64,000 nucleotides of DNA, taken from NCBI RefSeq assembly GCF_916700565.1, contig NZ_CAKAKO010000006.1, positions 496,001 through 560,000 of the forward strand, written 5' to 3'. The notes under the pieces are model-generated. The model was not told the origin of the DNA. It did not search any database and was given only the letters and a program-made list of their open reading frames with translations. Origin of the DNA: Xenophilus sp. Marseille-Q4582. Its GTDB lineage: Bacteria > Pseudomonadota > Gammaproteobacteria > Burkholderiales > Burkholderiaceae_C. Shown here piece after piece: positions 15,952 through 23,746 of the stretch (position 1 is its first letter; every line of letters begins with the position of its first letter). A program made the translations under genes and the position numbers.

Positions 15952-16593
15952 ATGAAAAAAGAATCCATCGTCCCCTTCTTCGCCACCCTGCAAGCGGCCA
16001 ACCCCGCGCCTGAAACCGAGCTCGAGTACAGCAGCCCCTTCGAGCTGCTGGCCGCCGTGCTGCTGTCGGCCCAGGCCACGGACGTGGGCGTCAACAAGGC
16101 CACGCGCAAGCTCTTTCCGGTGGCCAACACGCCGCAGGCCATCCTGGACCTGGGCCTGGAAGGGCTGGAGGCCTACATCAGGACCATCGGGCTGTACCGC
16201 AGCAAGGCCAAGCACCTGATGCAGGCCTGCCGCATGCTGGTGGAGCAGCACGGCGGCGAAGTGCCGCGCACGCGCGAAGCCCTGGAAGCGCTGCCGGGCG
16301 TGGGCCGCAAGACCGCCAACGTGGTGCTCAACGTGGCCTTCGGCGAAGCGACCATCGCGGTGGACACGCACATCTTCCGGGTGGCCAACCGCACCGGCCT
16401 GGCGCCCGGCAAGACGCCGCTGGAGGTGGAGCTGAAGCTCGAAAAGCGCGTGCCGGCCGAGTTCCGGCTGCATGCGCACCACTGGCTGATCCTGCACGGC
16501 CGCTACGTGTGCGTGGCGCGCAAGCCCCGGTGCTGGGAATGCGCGGTGGCGCGCTATTGCGACTTCAAGCCGAAGACGCCGGCGCCGGCCTGA
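15952..16593 (+). CDS. nth: Endonuclease III (DNA glycosylase/AP lyase)
   Basis: A 213-residue base-excision-repair enzyme removing oxidised pyrimidines. It has the helix-hairpin-helix ALPGVGRKTANVVLN with the catalytic Lys (about residue 121), the catalytic Asp in AVDTHIFRVANR (about 140), and the C-terminal [4Fe-4S] loop CVARKPRCWECAVARYC with the expected C-x6-C-x2-C-x5-C spacing. Length equals E. coli Nth. ATG 15952 begins MKKESIVPFF. Its last 40 bases overlap the convergent cobC gene, so the Fe-S loop codons are also antisense coding. Confidence 0.95.
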   Translation: MKKESIVPFFATLQAANPAPETELEYSSPFELLAAVLLSAQATDVGVNKATRKLFPVANTPQAILDLGLEGLEAYIRTIGLYRSKAKHLMQACRMLVEQHGGEVPRTREALEALPGVGRKTANVVLNVAFGEATIAVDTHIFRVANRTGLAPGKTPLEVELKLEKRVPAEFRLHAHHWLILHGRYVCVARKPRCWECAVARYCDFKPKTPAPA

Positions 16594-17165
16594 ACGGCCC
16601 CGCCACGGCCCTCGCGGGGCGTGAGGCACCAGAGTTCGCCGAAGGCGATGGCTTCGGCCGGCCAGTCCGCGGCGCGGGCCACCGCGCGCCGGCCGCCCTC
16701 GACGAGCCGCACGGCACGCATCACGCCCGCATGGGTGATCCAGGCCGCGTCGCGGCCGCTGGCGCGCCAATCGTCCCAGGCGGCGGCCACGCGCCGCAGG
16801 AAGACGCCGGTGCTTTCGCCGTCGCCGCCCGCGCGCGCCTGGGCGAAGTCGGCCGTCCAGGCGTCGAATTCGGGCCGGGCGATGGCGGCCCAGGGGCGGC
16901 CTTCCCAGGCGCCGAAATGCATTTCGGCCAGGCGCGCATCGATGCGCGCCGGCGGCAGGTCGGGCCGCAGGGCGTGCAACGCCTCGGCCAGCGCGACGCA
17001 ACGCCCCAGGGGCGACACCCACACGGGCACGCCGCGCGGCAGCGCCTGCGCCAGCACCTCGGCGGCCTGCCGCGTGGCCGCGGGCTCGGCCGGCACGTCG
17101 CTGCGGCCGTAGCACAGGCCGTCTTCGCACAGCACGCGCGCATGGCGCTGCAGCCAGAGCCTCAT
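16554..17165 (-). CDS. cobC: Histidine phosphatase, probable alpha-ribazole phosphatase
   Basis: A 203-residue phosphoglycerate-mutase-fold phosphatase. The phospho-acceptor His lies in LWLQRHARV near residue 8, followed by GLCYGRSDVP, typical of CobC; EMHFGAWEGRPW is near 80 and the second catalytic His is in THAGVMR near 145. CobC removes phosphate from alpha-ribazole 5'-phosphate (or cobalamin phosphate) in nucleotide-loop assembly. It overlaps cobS by 4 bp and is last in a cobQ-cobT-cobS-cobC unit. Its 3' end overlaps nth by 40 bp; the C-terminal GVFGLKSQ is read from that shared region. Confidence 0.82.
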   Translation of the reverse strand: MRLWLQRHARVLCEDGLCYGRSDVPAEPAATRQAAEVLAQALPRGVPVWVSPLGRCVALAEALHALRPDLPPARIDARLAEMHFGAWEGRPWAAIARPEFDAWTADFAQARAGGDGESTGVFLRRVAAAWDDWRASGRDAAWITHAGVMRAVRLVEGGRRAVARAADWPAEAIAFGELWCLTPREGRGGAVQAGAGVFGLKSQ

Positions 17166-17980
17166 GCGCCCACGGTCCCGGCCGGCATCGACCCCGCCAG
17201 CGCCAGGTAGACGGCGATTTCGCTGAGCTGCTGCACGGCGCCCAGGCCGTCGCCCGTGAAGCCTTGCAGCCGGCGCCAGAGCCGGCGCGCCATCCAGGCC
17301 GTGGCCAGCAGGGCGGCGGCCACGGCGGCGCCCGCGCGCCACGGCCCGTGCACGGCCGCCAGCAGCGCCACGGCCGGCACGGCCCACAGCAGCCCCGCCA
17401 GCAGCGCGCCGGGGCCGATCGCATCGGCCAGCGGCTTGGACTTGCTCTGCGCGCTGTCGCCCACGTGCGGCAGGTGGCGGATCAGCAGCAGCGGCATGAA
17501 ACGCGACAGCACATGGGCCGCCACCAGCGCCGCCGGCGCCGCCCACGGGCCCTGCGCGGCGGCGACCTGCGCCAGCAGTGCGCACTTGGCGCCCAGCGCC
17601 AGCACCAGCGCGATGGCGCCATAGCTGCCGATGCGCGAGTCCTTCATGATCTCCAGCGCGCGGCCGCGGTCGGCCGACCCGCCGAGCCCATCGGCCGTGT
17701 CGGCCAGGCCGTCCTCGTGGAAGGCGCCCGTCATCCAGACGGTGGCGCCCGTGCTCAGCACGGCCGCGGCCAGGGCACCGAACGCGCCGGTCAGCCCCTG
17801 GTGCAGCAGCAGGAACACGGCCGCGCCCCACAGGCCCACGAGCCAGCCCACGCCCGGAAAATGGGCCGCGCTGGCGCGCAGCATCTGCGGACTGAAGCCC
17901 ACCCAGGCGGCCAGCCGGCCCGTGACCGGCACGCGCGTGAAGAACTGCAGCGCGAGCAGGTAGTGGCGCAGGCCCTTCAT
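17162..17980 (-). CDS. cobS: Adenosylcobinamide-GDP ribazoletransferase (cobalamin synthase)
   Basis: A 272-residue polytopic inner-membrane enzyme joining adenosylcobinamide-GDP to alpha-ribazole (phosphate). The N-terminus LRHYLLALQFFTRVPV, the metal-binding FHEDGLADTADGLGG near 88-102 and KDSRIGSYGAIALVL near 113 are CobS hallmarks. Four or more hydrophobic segments are visible. The family length is about 250-270. It overlaps cobC by 4 bp and starts 7 bp after the cobT stop, so translation is probably coupled. Confidence 0.93.
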   Translation of the reverse strand: MKGLRHYLLALQFFTRVPVTGRLAAWVGFSPQMLRASAAHFPGVGWLVGLWGAAVFLLLHQGLTGAFGALAAAVLSTGATVWMTGAFHEDGLADTADGLGGSADRGRALEIMKDSRIGSYGAIALVLALGAKCALLAQVAAAQGPWAAPAALVAAHVLSRFMPLLLIRHLPHVGDSAQSKSKPLADAIGPGALLAGLLWAVPAVALLAAVHGPWRAGAAVAAALLATAWMARRLWRRLQGFTGDGLGAVQQLSEIAVYLALAGSMPAGTVGA

Positions 17981-17987
17981 CGTCGAT

Positions 17988-19034
17988 TCAGGCCGGCCCG
18001 GACACGCCGGCCGATTCGAAGCTGGCCATCTCGGCCAGGATGCGGCAGGCCGATTCGAGCAGCGGCCAGGCCAGCGCCGCGCCCGAGCCTTCGCCCAGGC
18101 GCAGGTCCAGCTGCATCAACGGCGCGAGGCCCAGCGCCTGCAGCATCAGCGCATGGCCGGGCTCGGCCGACTGGTGCGCGGCCACGCAGCGCTGCACCAC
18201 CTGCGGCTGCAGGGCGTGGGCGACCAGCACCGCGCTGCTGGCGATGAAGCCGTCGAGCACGATCAGGCGCCGCTCCTGCGCGGCCTGCAGCACGGCGCCG
18301 ACCAGCGTGGCGATCTCGAAGCCGCCGAAGGCGGCCAGCGCCTGCAGCGGCGAACGGGCCTGCGCGTGCACCTGCAGCACCTCGCGCAGCACGGCGCGCT
18401 TGTGCGCCAGCGCCTGCGCGCCCAGCCCGGTGCCGGCGCCGGTGCAGGCGTCGATGTCCTGCCCGGCCAGCCGCGCCAGCAGCAGCGCCGCCGCCGAGCT
18501 GTTGCCGATGCCCATCTCGCCCAGCAGCAGCGCATTGCCCGGCAGCGCGCGCACGACCTCGCGGCCGTTGGCGATGGCCTGCGCGCACTGGTCCGCGCTC
18601 ATGGCCGGGCCCTGCAGCGCATCGGCCGTGCCGGCGGCGATGCGGCGGTCCACCAGGCCCGGATGCGGCGCCGTGGGCTGCAGCACGCCGCAGTCCACCA
18701 CCGTGAGCGCCAGGCCGTGCTGGCGCGCCAGCACGCTGACGGCGGCACCGCCGGTGAGGAAGTTGCGCACCATCTGCCAGGTCACGTCGGCCGGGTAGGC
18801 CGAGACACCGCGTGCGGCCAGCCCGTGGTCGGCCGCGCACACCAGCATCTGCGGCGCCACGAACTGCGGCGTCTCGGTGCCCAGCACCAGGCCGATCTGC
18901 AGCGCGAGCCGCTCCAGGCGGCCCAGGGCGCCGAGCGGCTTGGTCTTGGCGTCCAGGCGCGCCTGCAGGCGCGCGCGCAGCGCGGGGTCTTCGAGGGACG
19001 GAAGGGTGGGGATATCCGCGGCTTGCAGGGTCAT
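17988..19034 (-). CDS. cobT: Nicotinate-nucleotide--dimethylbenzimidazole phosphoribosyltransferase
   Basis: A 348-residue enzyme making alpha-ribazole 5'-phosphate from dimethylbenzimidazole and nicotinate mononucleotide. It shows the N-terminal TKPLGALGRLERLALQIG, then CAADHGLAARGVSAYP near 68, GEMGIGNSSAAA near 172, and the C-terminal LDLRLGEGSGAALAWPL with the catalytic Glu. It is the third step supplier for the CobS reaction and sits between cobS and cobQ with gaps of 6-7 bp. No dimethylbenzimidazole synthase (bluB) is seen in the window. Confidence 0.94.
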   Translation of the reverse strand: MTLQAADIPTLPSLEDPALRARLQARLDAKTKPLGALGRLERLALQIGLVLGTETPQFVAPQMLVCAADHGLAARGVSAYPADVTWQMVRNFLTGGAAVSVLARQHGLALTVVDCGVLQPTAPHPGLVDRRIAAGTADALQGPAMSADQCAQAIANGREVVRALPGNALLLGEMGIGNSSAAALLLARLAGQDIDACTGAGTGLGAQALAHKRAVLREVLQVHAQARSPLQALAAFGGFEIATLVGAVLQAAQERRLIVLDGFIASSAVLVAHALQPQVVQRCVAAHQSAEPGHALMLQALGLAPLMQLDLRLGEGSGAALAWPLLESACRILAEMASFESAGVSGPA

Positions 19035-19040
19035 TCCGGG

Positions 19041-20564
19041 TCAGTCGATGAGTCGGGCGAGCACGCCCGGGGCGAAATGGGCGTCAATGTAGTCGGCGAG
19101 GCCGTCGAAGGTCTGCTCCAGCGTCGGCGCGTCGGCACCGAAGAGCGCGCGCAAGGCGCCGGCGTCCTCGAACAGCCCATGCAGGTACAGGCCCAGCACA
19201 TTGCCGCGCGCGTTCTGCCAGCCCAGGCCATCGGGCAGCACGGGCTGCGCGCGCTCGCCCGCGGCGATCAGCGCCGCATGCGGCGCGACCAGCCCGGCCG
19301 TGCGGCCGTGGTGGATTTCGTAACCCGCCACCTCGGCGCCGCCGAGCGCCGCCCAGGGGCCCTGCACCGCGCCGAAGCGCGTGCGGCGCAGGCGCACGGT
19401 CTTGTCGCGCTCGAACACCGTGACCAGCGGCAGCAGGCCCAGGCCGGGCGCGTTGCCGTCGATGCCGTGCGGATCGATCAGCGCCTCGCCCAGCATCTGC
19501 AGCCCGCCGCAGATGCCCAGCACGGCGCCGCCGCGCGCGGCATGGGCGGCGATGGCCGCGTCCAGGCCCTGCGCGCGCAGCCAGGCCAGGTCGCCGCTGG
19601 TGTGCTTGGAGCCGGGCAGCACCACCCAGTCCGAGGGCGCGAGCGCGGCCAGTTCGGTCGGCGTGCGCACCCAGCGCAGGGCCAGGCCCGGCATGCGCTT
19701 GAGCGGCTGGAATTCGTCGAGGTTGCTGATGCGCGGGCAGGCGACCACGGCCACGGTGCGGGTGACGGCCCCGCCGCCGCCGGCCGGGCGCTCGTCAAAC
19801 ACGCCATCTTCCTCGGGCAGGCCGTGCTGCCACCACATGGGCAGGGTGGCCACGGTGGGCACGCCGGTCAGCGCCTGCAACTGCTCGGGGCCGGGCGCGA
19901 GCAGCGCCGCATCGCCGCGGAACTTGTTGAGCACGAAGCCCGACAGCAGCGCGCGCTCCTCGGGCGGCAGCAGGGCCCAGGTGCCGTACAGGTGGGCGAA
20001 GGCGCCGCCGCGGTCGATGTCGGTCACGAGCAGGCAGCGCGCGCGCGCATGGCGCGCCATGCGCATGTTCACGACGTCGCTCGCGTGCAGGTTGATCTCG
20101 GCCGGCGAACCTGCGCCCTCCAGCACGATCACGTCGTGGCGCGCCGCGAGTTCGTCGAAGGCCTGGGCAATGTGCGGCCACACGGCGGCGCTGCGCTGGC
20201 GCCACGGCGTGCGCGACAGGCCTTCGTGCACCTGCCCCATCAGCACCACCTGGCTGGCCGTGTCGCGCTCGGGCTTGAGCAGCAGCGGGTTCATGCGCAC
20301 CTCGGGCACCGCGCGCGCGGCCAGCGCCTGGAAGTACTGCGCGCTGCCGATCTCGCCCCCGGCCTCGAAGGCCCTGCCCGCGCCGTCCGCGGGGCCCTCC
20401 GTGCCCGCGGGGCCGACGACGCGCGCGTTGTTGCTCATGTTCTGCGCCTTGAAGGGCGCCACCCGGAGCCCCTGGCGCGCATACCAGCGGCACAGGGCCG
20501 TGGTGAGCCAACTCTTGCCCGCGCCGCTGGTGGTGCCGAGCACCATCACGCAACGGGCCGTCAC
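19041..20564 (-). CDS. cobQ: Cobyric acid synthase (glutamine-dependent amidase)
   Basis: A 507-residue enzyme amidating adenosylcobyrinic a,c-diamide to cobyric acid with ATP and glutamine. The N-terminal P-loop-like MVLGTTSGAGKSWLTTALCR precedes FKAQNMSNNARV; the C-terminal type-1 glutamine amidotransferase half has ILGICGGLQMLGEAL with the nucleophilic Cys (about 335) and a late His (YEIHHGRT). The start is GTG 20564 (MTARCVMVLG); ATG at residue 7 is an alternative. It leads the cobQTSC unit. No cobalamin riboswitch is visible upstream, unlike the btuB locus. Confidence 0.94.
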   Translation of the reverse strand: MTARCVMVLGTTSGAGKSWLTTALCRWYARQGLRVAPFKAQNMSNNARVVGPAGTEGPADGAGRAFEAGGEIGSAQYFQALAARAVPEVRMNPLLLKPERDTASQVVLMGQVHEGLSRTPWRQRSAAVWPHIAQAFDELAARHDVIVLEGAGSPAEINLHASDVVNMRMARHARARCLLVTDIDRGGAFAHLYGTWALLPPEERALLSGFVLNKFRGDAALLAPGPEQLQALTGVPTVATLPMWWQHGLPEEDGVFDERPAGGGGAVTRTVAVVACPRISNLDEFQPLKRMPGLALRWVRTPTELAALAPSDWVVLPGSKHTSGDLAWLRAQGLDAAIAAHAARGGAVLGICGGLQMLGEALIDPHGIDGNAPGLGLLPLVTVFERDKTVRLRRTRFGAVQGPWAALGGAEVAGYEIHHGRTAGLVAPHAALIAAGERAQPVLPDGLGWQNARGNVLGLYLHGLFEDAGALRALFGADAPTLEQTFDGLADYIDAHFAPGVLARLID

Positions 20565-20640
20565 ATCCGATCCAGTCCGAAGCGCAGCATGCCCCGGATT
20601 GTGCCCGCCCCGCGCGGGCTCCTTGCCCGCGGATGCGGCG

Positions 20641-20853
20641 CTACTTCAGCAACTGCTGCCGGCAGATGTTGTGGCCGGTGGTGGTCAGGCGCAGCGAGCC
20701 GCCGTTCCACTCGATCCAGGCCAGGCTGACCAGCTCGTCGATCAGCCCTTCGCCGATTTCACCGGCCTGCTTGCGCTGCAGCAGTTGCTCGACACGGGGC
20801 AGCGCCAGACGGAGCTCGCCCTGGCGGTCGGAGACGGGAATTGCATCGCTCAT
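20641..20853 (-). CDS. Hypothetical 70-residue protein
   Basis: A small soluble protein (MSDAIPVSDRQGELRLALPR, then LIDELVSLAWIEWNGGSLRL) with a predicted helix-turn-strand layout somewhat like a winged-helix fragment; I recognise no named family. AAAGG lies 7 bases upstream of ATG 20853. Its stop is 76 bp before cobQ on the same strand, so it may share that transcript. Its ordered composition and ribosome site support a real gene. Confidence 0.55.
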   Translation of the reverse strand: MSDAIPVSDRQGELRLALPRVEQLLQRKQAGEIGEGLIDELVSLAWIEWNGGSLRLTTTGHNICRQQLLK

Positions 20854-21216
20854 GAGCGCCTTTCTCTGGAGCCCTTAGAAACAAGGACTTACATGCGGTG
20901 CAGCCTAGCACACCCCCGCGCCCGCAGGACGTCTTCGGCCGGATCGCTTACAATTGCGCGGTTGTGCGCCCTGCTCGCTCGCGCACCAACTGCATGCGCC
21001 GCGTTCCCGCCGCGGCCGCGCAGCGCACCGCCAGGCCCTGAATTCGTCTGTCCGGTCGTCGCCCATTCCCCTGCGCGCCTCATCGCGGTCCGTTTCCCCT
21101 CCTCCCCGGTCCGCCCCTTCCGCGACCTGTGTCGCTTCCTCCATTCGCGCCCGCCGGTGCCCTCGGCACCGATGGGCGGCTGCCAACCTCGGCGCACGTG
21201 CGCCGGGCTGATCGCC
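20854..21216. other. Intergenic stretch with long pyrimidine-rich leader
   Basis: A -10-like TACAAT lies at 20949-20954. From there to the ATG at 21217 is about 255 bp with many C/T runs (for instance around 21080-21150), more than a simple spacer needs. No gene is convincing inside. It may be a regulated 5' leader of the small protein-infA unit; this is inference. Confidence 0.4.
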
Positions 21217-21429
21217 ATGTCTTTGAATTCCCTCGCGGTGGGCAAGTACCTTGTCACCCCGCTGACCCGCGTCACCCCCACAGGCGACTACGCGGCTTCC
21301 GTTTCCATCCGCCGCGGCATGCATGACCGCGTGTTCCGCTTCATCCCCCGCTTCGACAGCCCCGGGCTGGCGATGCAGTACGCGCTGGCCCAGGGCCGGT
21401 CGATGGTGCTGCACAACCAGCTGGTCTGA
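21217..21429 (+). CDS. Small hypothetical protein upstream of infA
   Basis: A 70-residue basic protein ([20 protein letters not shown], then [20 protein letters not shown]) with predicted beta strands and no signal. I do not recognise a named family. It is followed 44 bp later by infA and then an RRM protein, in the same direction, which suggests a link with translation or RNA handling under cold stress; that role is inferred from position only. ATG 21217 lacks a strong ribosome-binding site. Confidence 0.6.
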   Translation: MSLNSLAVGKYLVTPLTRVTPTGDYAASVSIRRGMHDRVFRFIPRFDSPGLAMQYALAQGRSMVLHNQLV

Positions 21430-21473
21430 GCGGCGCGATCGCCCCCACACCCCATTCCCCTTCCAGGAGTTTC

Positions 21474-21743
21474 ATGGCCAAAGAAGAACTGATCGAGATG
21501 CAAGGCCGGGTCGACGAAGTGCTGCCCGATTCGCGTTTTCGCGTGACGCTCGAGAACGGACACCAGCTCATCGCCTACACCGGCGGCAAGATGCGCAAGC
21601 ACCGAATCCGCGTGCTGGCCGGCGACAAGGTGTCGCTCGAGATGTCGCCCTACGACCTCAACAAGGGCCGGCTCACCTTCCGCCACATCGAGAACCGGTC
21701 TTCTGGCGGCGCCGCACCCGTGCGCCGCGGCCCGCCGCGCTGA
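21474..21743 (+). CDS. infA: Translation initiation factor IF-1
   Basis: An 89-residue S1-like OB-fold protein that binds the 30S A site during initiation. The start [19 protein letters not shown] and the core [20 protein letters not shown] and [17 protein letters not shown] are IF-1 hallmarks. It is longer than the usual 72 residues by a Gly/Pro/Arg tail ([15 protein letters not shown]). Burkholderiales often carry a second IF-1 away from the ribosomal operon, and this longer form near an RRM gene is probably that paralogue. AGGAG lies 6 bases upstream of ATG. Confidence 0.93.
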   Translation: MAKEELIEMQGRVDEVLPDSRFRVTLENGHQLIAYTGGKMRKHRIRVLAGDKVSLEMSPYDLNKGRLTFRHIENRSSGGAAPVRRGPPR

Positions 21744-21792
21744 AGCCCGGCACTTTTTTCAATTCACTCACCCCCTCCCTTCAAGGAACACC

Positions 21793-22107
21793 ATGAACAA
21801 CAAGCTCTACGTGGGCAACCTCGCCTACTCGGTCCGCGACAACGATCTGGAACAGCAATTCGCCGAATTCGGCTCGGTCTCGTCGGCCAAGGTCATGATG
21901 GAGCGCGACACCGGCCGCTCCAAGGGTTTCGGCTTCGTCGAGATGAGCTCGGCAGAAGAAGCCCAGGCCGCCATCGACGGCCTGAACGGCACGCAGATGG
22001 GCGGCCGCGCCCTGACCGTGAACGTGGCCCGTCCGATGGAACCGCGCAGCGGTGGCTTCGGCGGCGGCCGCAGCGGTGGCGGCTACGGCGGTGGCAGCCG
22101 CTACTGA
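21793..22107 (+). CDS. Glycine-rich RRM RNA-binding protein
   Basis: A 104-residue protein with one RNA-recognition motif: RNP2 is KLYVGNLAY (residues 4-12) and RNP1 is KGFGFVEM (about 44-51). The tail is Gly/Ser/Arg-rich (SGGFGGGRSGGGYGGGSRY). Such short RRM proteins in bacteria are often cold-induced RNA chaperones. An AAGGA box lies just upstream of ATG 21793. It follows infA by 49 bp and is ended by a strong terminator at 22181. Confidence 0.92.
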   Translation: MNNKLYVGNLAYSVRDNDLEQQFAEFGSVSSAKVMMERDTGRSKGFGFVEMSSAEEAQAAIDGLNGTQMGGRALTVNVARPMEPRSGGFGGGRSGGGYGGGSRY

Positions 22108-22180
22108 TCGAATGACTGACCGGCGTTCGCGCCGGTGATGTGGAGGCCTGCTGTTCTGGCGAGCAGCGGGCCTCCCGCTT

Positions 22181-22215
22181 GCAGACAGCCCGGCCACGCC
22201 GGGCTGTCTGCTTTT
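22181..22215 (+). terminator. Strong intrinsic terminator after the RRM gene
   Basis: GCAGACAGCCCGG and CCGGGCTGTCTGC form a perfect 13-bp stem with a 5-base loop, followed by TTTT. It separates the plus-strand RRM gene from the convergent efflux operon. Its end touches the efflux gene stop. Confidence 0.9.
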
Positions 22216-23720
22216 CAGCGCACCGTGCGGCCCGGGGCAGCTTCGGCGACCGCCTGGGCGGAGGCCGGCTCCCAGCCGCCGCCCAGCGCGCGCACCAGGC
22301 CCACGGTCGCCTGGTACTGCGCCGCCTTCACCTGCAGCGCCTGGCGCTGGTTGCGCAGTTCGCTGCGGCGGGCGTCCAGCAGGTCGAGCTGGCTGATGTA
22401 GCCGTTGCGGTAGCGCGTGTCCGACAGCTGCGTGGCGCGGCGTGCCGAGTCGACGGCCGTCTGCTGCACCTGCGCCTGCGCCTGCAGCAGGCGGATGGCC
22501 GAGAGCTGGTCCTCCACGTCCTTGAAGGCGTTGAGCACCTGCGCGCGGTAGTCGGCCAGCGCCTCGTCGAGGTGGCCCGAGGCGTTCTGCACGCCCGCCT
22601 CGCGCCGCCCGCCGTCCAGGATGGGCAGCGACAGCAGCGCGCCGATGCCCCAGGAGCGCGCGGACCACTTGAACAGGTCGCCGATCTCGGGCGAGGCGAA
22701 GCCACCGCCCGCGGTGAGCGAAATGTCCGGAAAGTACGCCGCCTGCGCCGCGCCCACGCGCGCCTGCGCCGCCAGCACGGCGGCCTGCGAGGCGGCCACG
22801 TCGGGCCGGCGCGTGAGCACCGTGGCCGGCACGCCGGCCGGAATGACCGGCAGCGTGGTGGTCCACGGTTCGCTGCGGATGCCGAAGTTGGCCGGCGGCT
22901 GGCCGGTGAGCACGGCCAGCGCATGTTCCAGCTCGGCACGGCGGCGGTCCAGCGCGATGGCGTCGGACTCCGTGGCCGCCACTTCGGTCTGCACGCGGGC
23001 CACGTCGAGTTCGGCCACGTCGCCGGCCTGCTGGCGGCGCTGCGTGAGGCGCAGGGTGTCGCGGTAGGCCTCGACGTTGTCGCGCACCAGGGCGCGCTCG
23101 GCGTCGGTGGCCCGCAGGGCCAGGTAGGTCTGCGCAACCTCGGCCTGCACCAGCAGGCGCGTGCTTTGCAGCAGCGCCTCGCGCTGCTGCGCGTCCAGCC
23201 GCGCCGCCTCGCTGGCACGCGAGAGGCGGCCGAACAGGTCGAGCTCGTAGGAAGCGCTCAGACCCGCCTGGGTCAGCGTGGACGGCCGGTGGCTCTGGTT
23301 GCGGTCCAGGCCCTGCTGGCGCGTGGCGCCGGCACCCGCGCCGAGCTGCAGCGAGCGGTCGGCATCGCTGAGGCGGGCCAGCGCCCGCGCCTGCCGCACG
23401 CGCGCCACGGCCTGCTGGATGCTGGTGTTGCCGCCTTCGTCCTGCACCGCACGTTCGACCAGCTGGTCGAGCACCGGGTCGCGGAACACGCGCCACCATT
23501 CGCCGCGCGGCTGCGACTCGGCCGGCACGGCCAGGGTCCACTGCCCTTCGCGCGGCGCGGCGGCCTGGGCCGCGGGCGCCTCCTTGAACTGGGCCGGCGT
23601 GTCGAGCTGCGGCAGACCCGAGGGTGCCGTGGCACAGCCGGCCAGCACCAGCGCGGCCATCAGCGGCGCCAGTGCCGCGCGCAGCGGCCGGTGGAAGTGG
23701 GTCGCGATCGAAGCATGCAT
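22215..23720 (-). CDS. RND efflux outer-membrane channel lipoprotein (OprM/NodT family)
   Basis: A 501-residue TolC-fold outer-membrane factor. A lipobox LVLAGC (about Cys28) predicts lipidation. It has the duplicated outer-membrane-efflux domain: WWRVFRDPVLDQLVERA near 75, SASYELDLFGRLSRASEAAR near 150, and VLTRRPDVAASQAAVLAAQA near 315. It forms the exit duct of the pump encoded just upstream by the permease and adaptor genes. GGAGAAG precedes ATG 23720. It is the last gene of the operon, 26 bp after the permease stop. Confidence 0.93.
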   Translation of the reverse strand: MHASIATHFHRPLRAALAPLMAALVLAGCATAPSGLPQLDTPAQFKEAPAAQAAAPREGQWTLAVPAESQPRGEWWRVFRDPVLDQLVERAVQDEGGNTSIQQAVARVRQARALARLSDADRSLQLGAGAGATRQQGLDRNQSHRPSTLTQAGLSASYELDLFGRLSRASEAARLDAQQREALLQSTRLLVQAEVAQTYLALRATDAERALVRDNVEAYRDTLRLTQRRQQAGDVAELDVARVQTEVAATESDAIALDRRRAELEHALAVLTGQPPANFGIRSEPWTTTLPVIPAGVPATVLTRRPDVAASQAAVLAAQARVGAAQAAYFPDISLTAGGGFASPEIGDLFKWSARSWGIGALLSLPILDGGRREAGVQNASGHLDEALADYRAQVLNAFKDVEDQLSAIRLLQAQAQVQQTAVDSARRATQLSDTRYRNGYISQLDLLDARRSELRNQRQALQVKAAQYQATVGLVRALGGGWEPASAQAVAEAAPGRTVR

Positions 23721-23746
23721 CGTTCTTCTCCTTGGCTTCGTTTCAA

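Noticed and set aside
20565-20640. Possible second cobalamin riboswitch before cobQ
   Set aside because: None of the conserved blocks (GCCCCCGCAAC, GCCACTG, B12 box) is present on the minus strand here.
20641-21429. Toxin-antitoxin pair formed by the two 70-residue proteins
   Set aside because: They are on opposite strands with a long spacer and neither resembles a known toxin or antitoxin.
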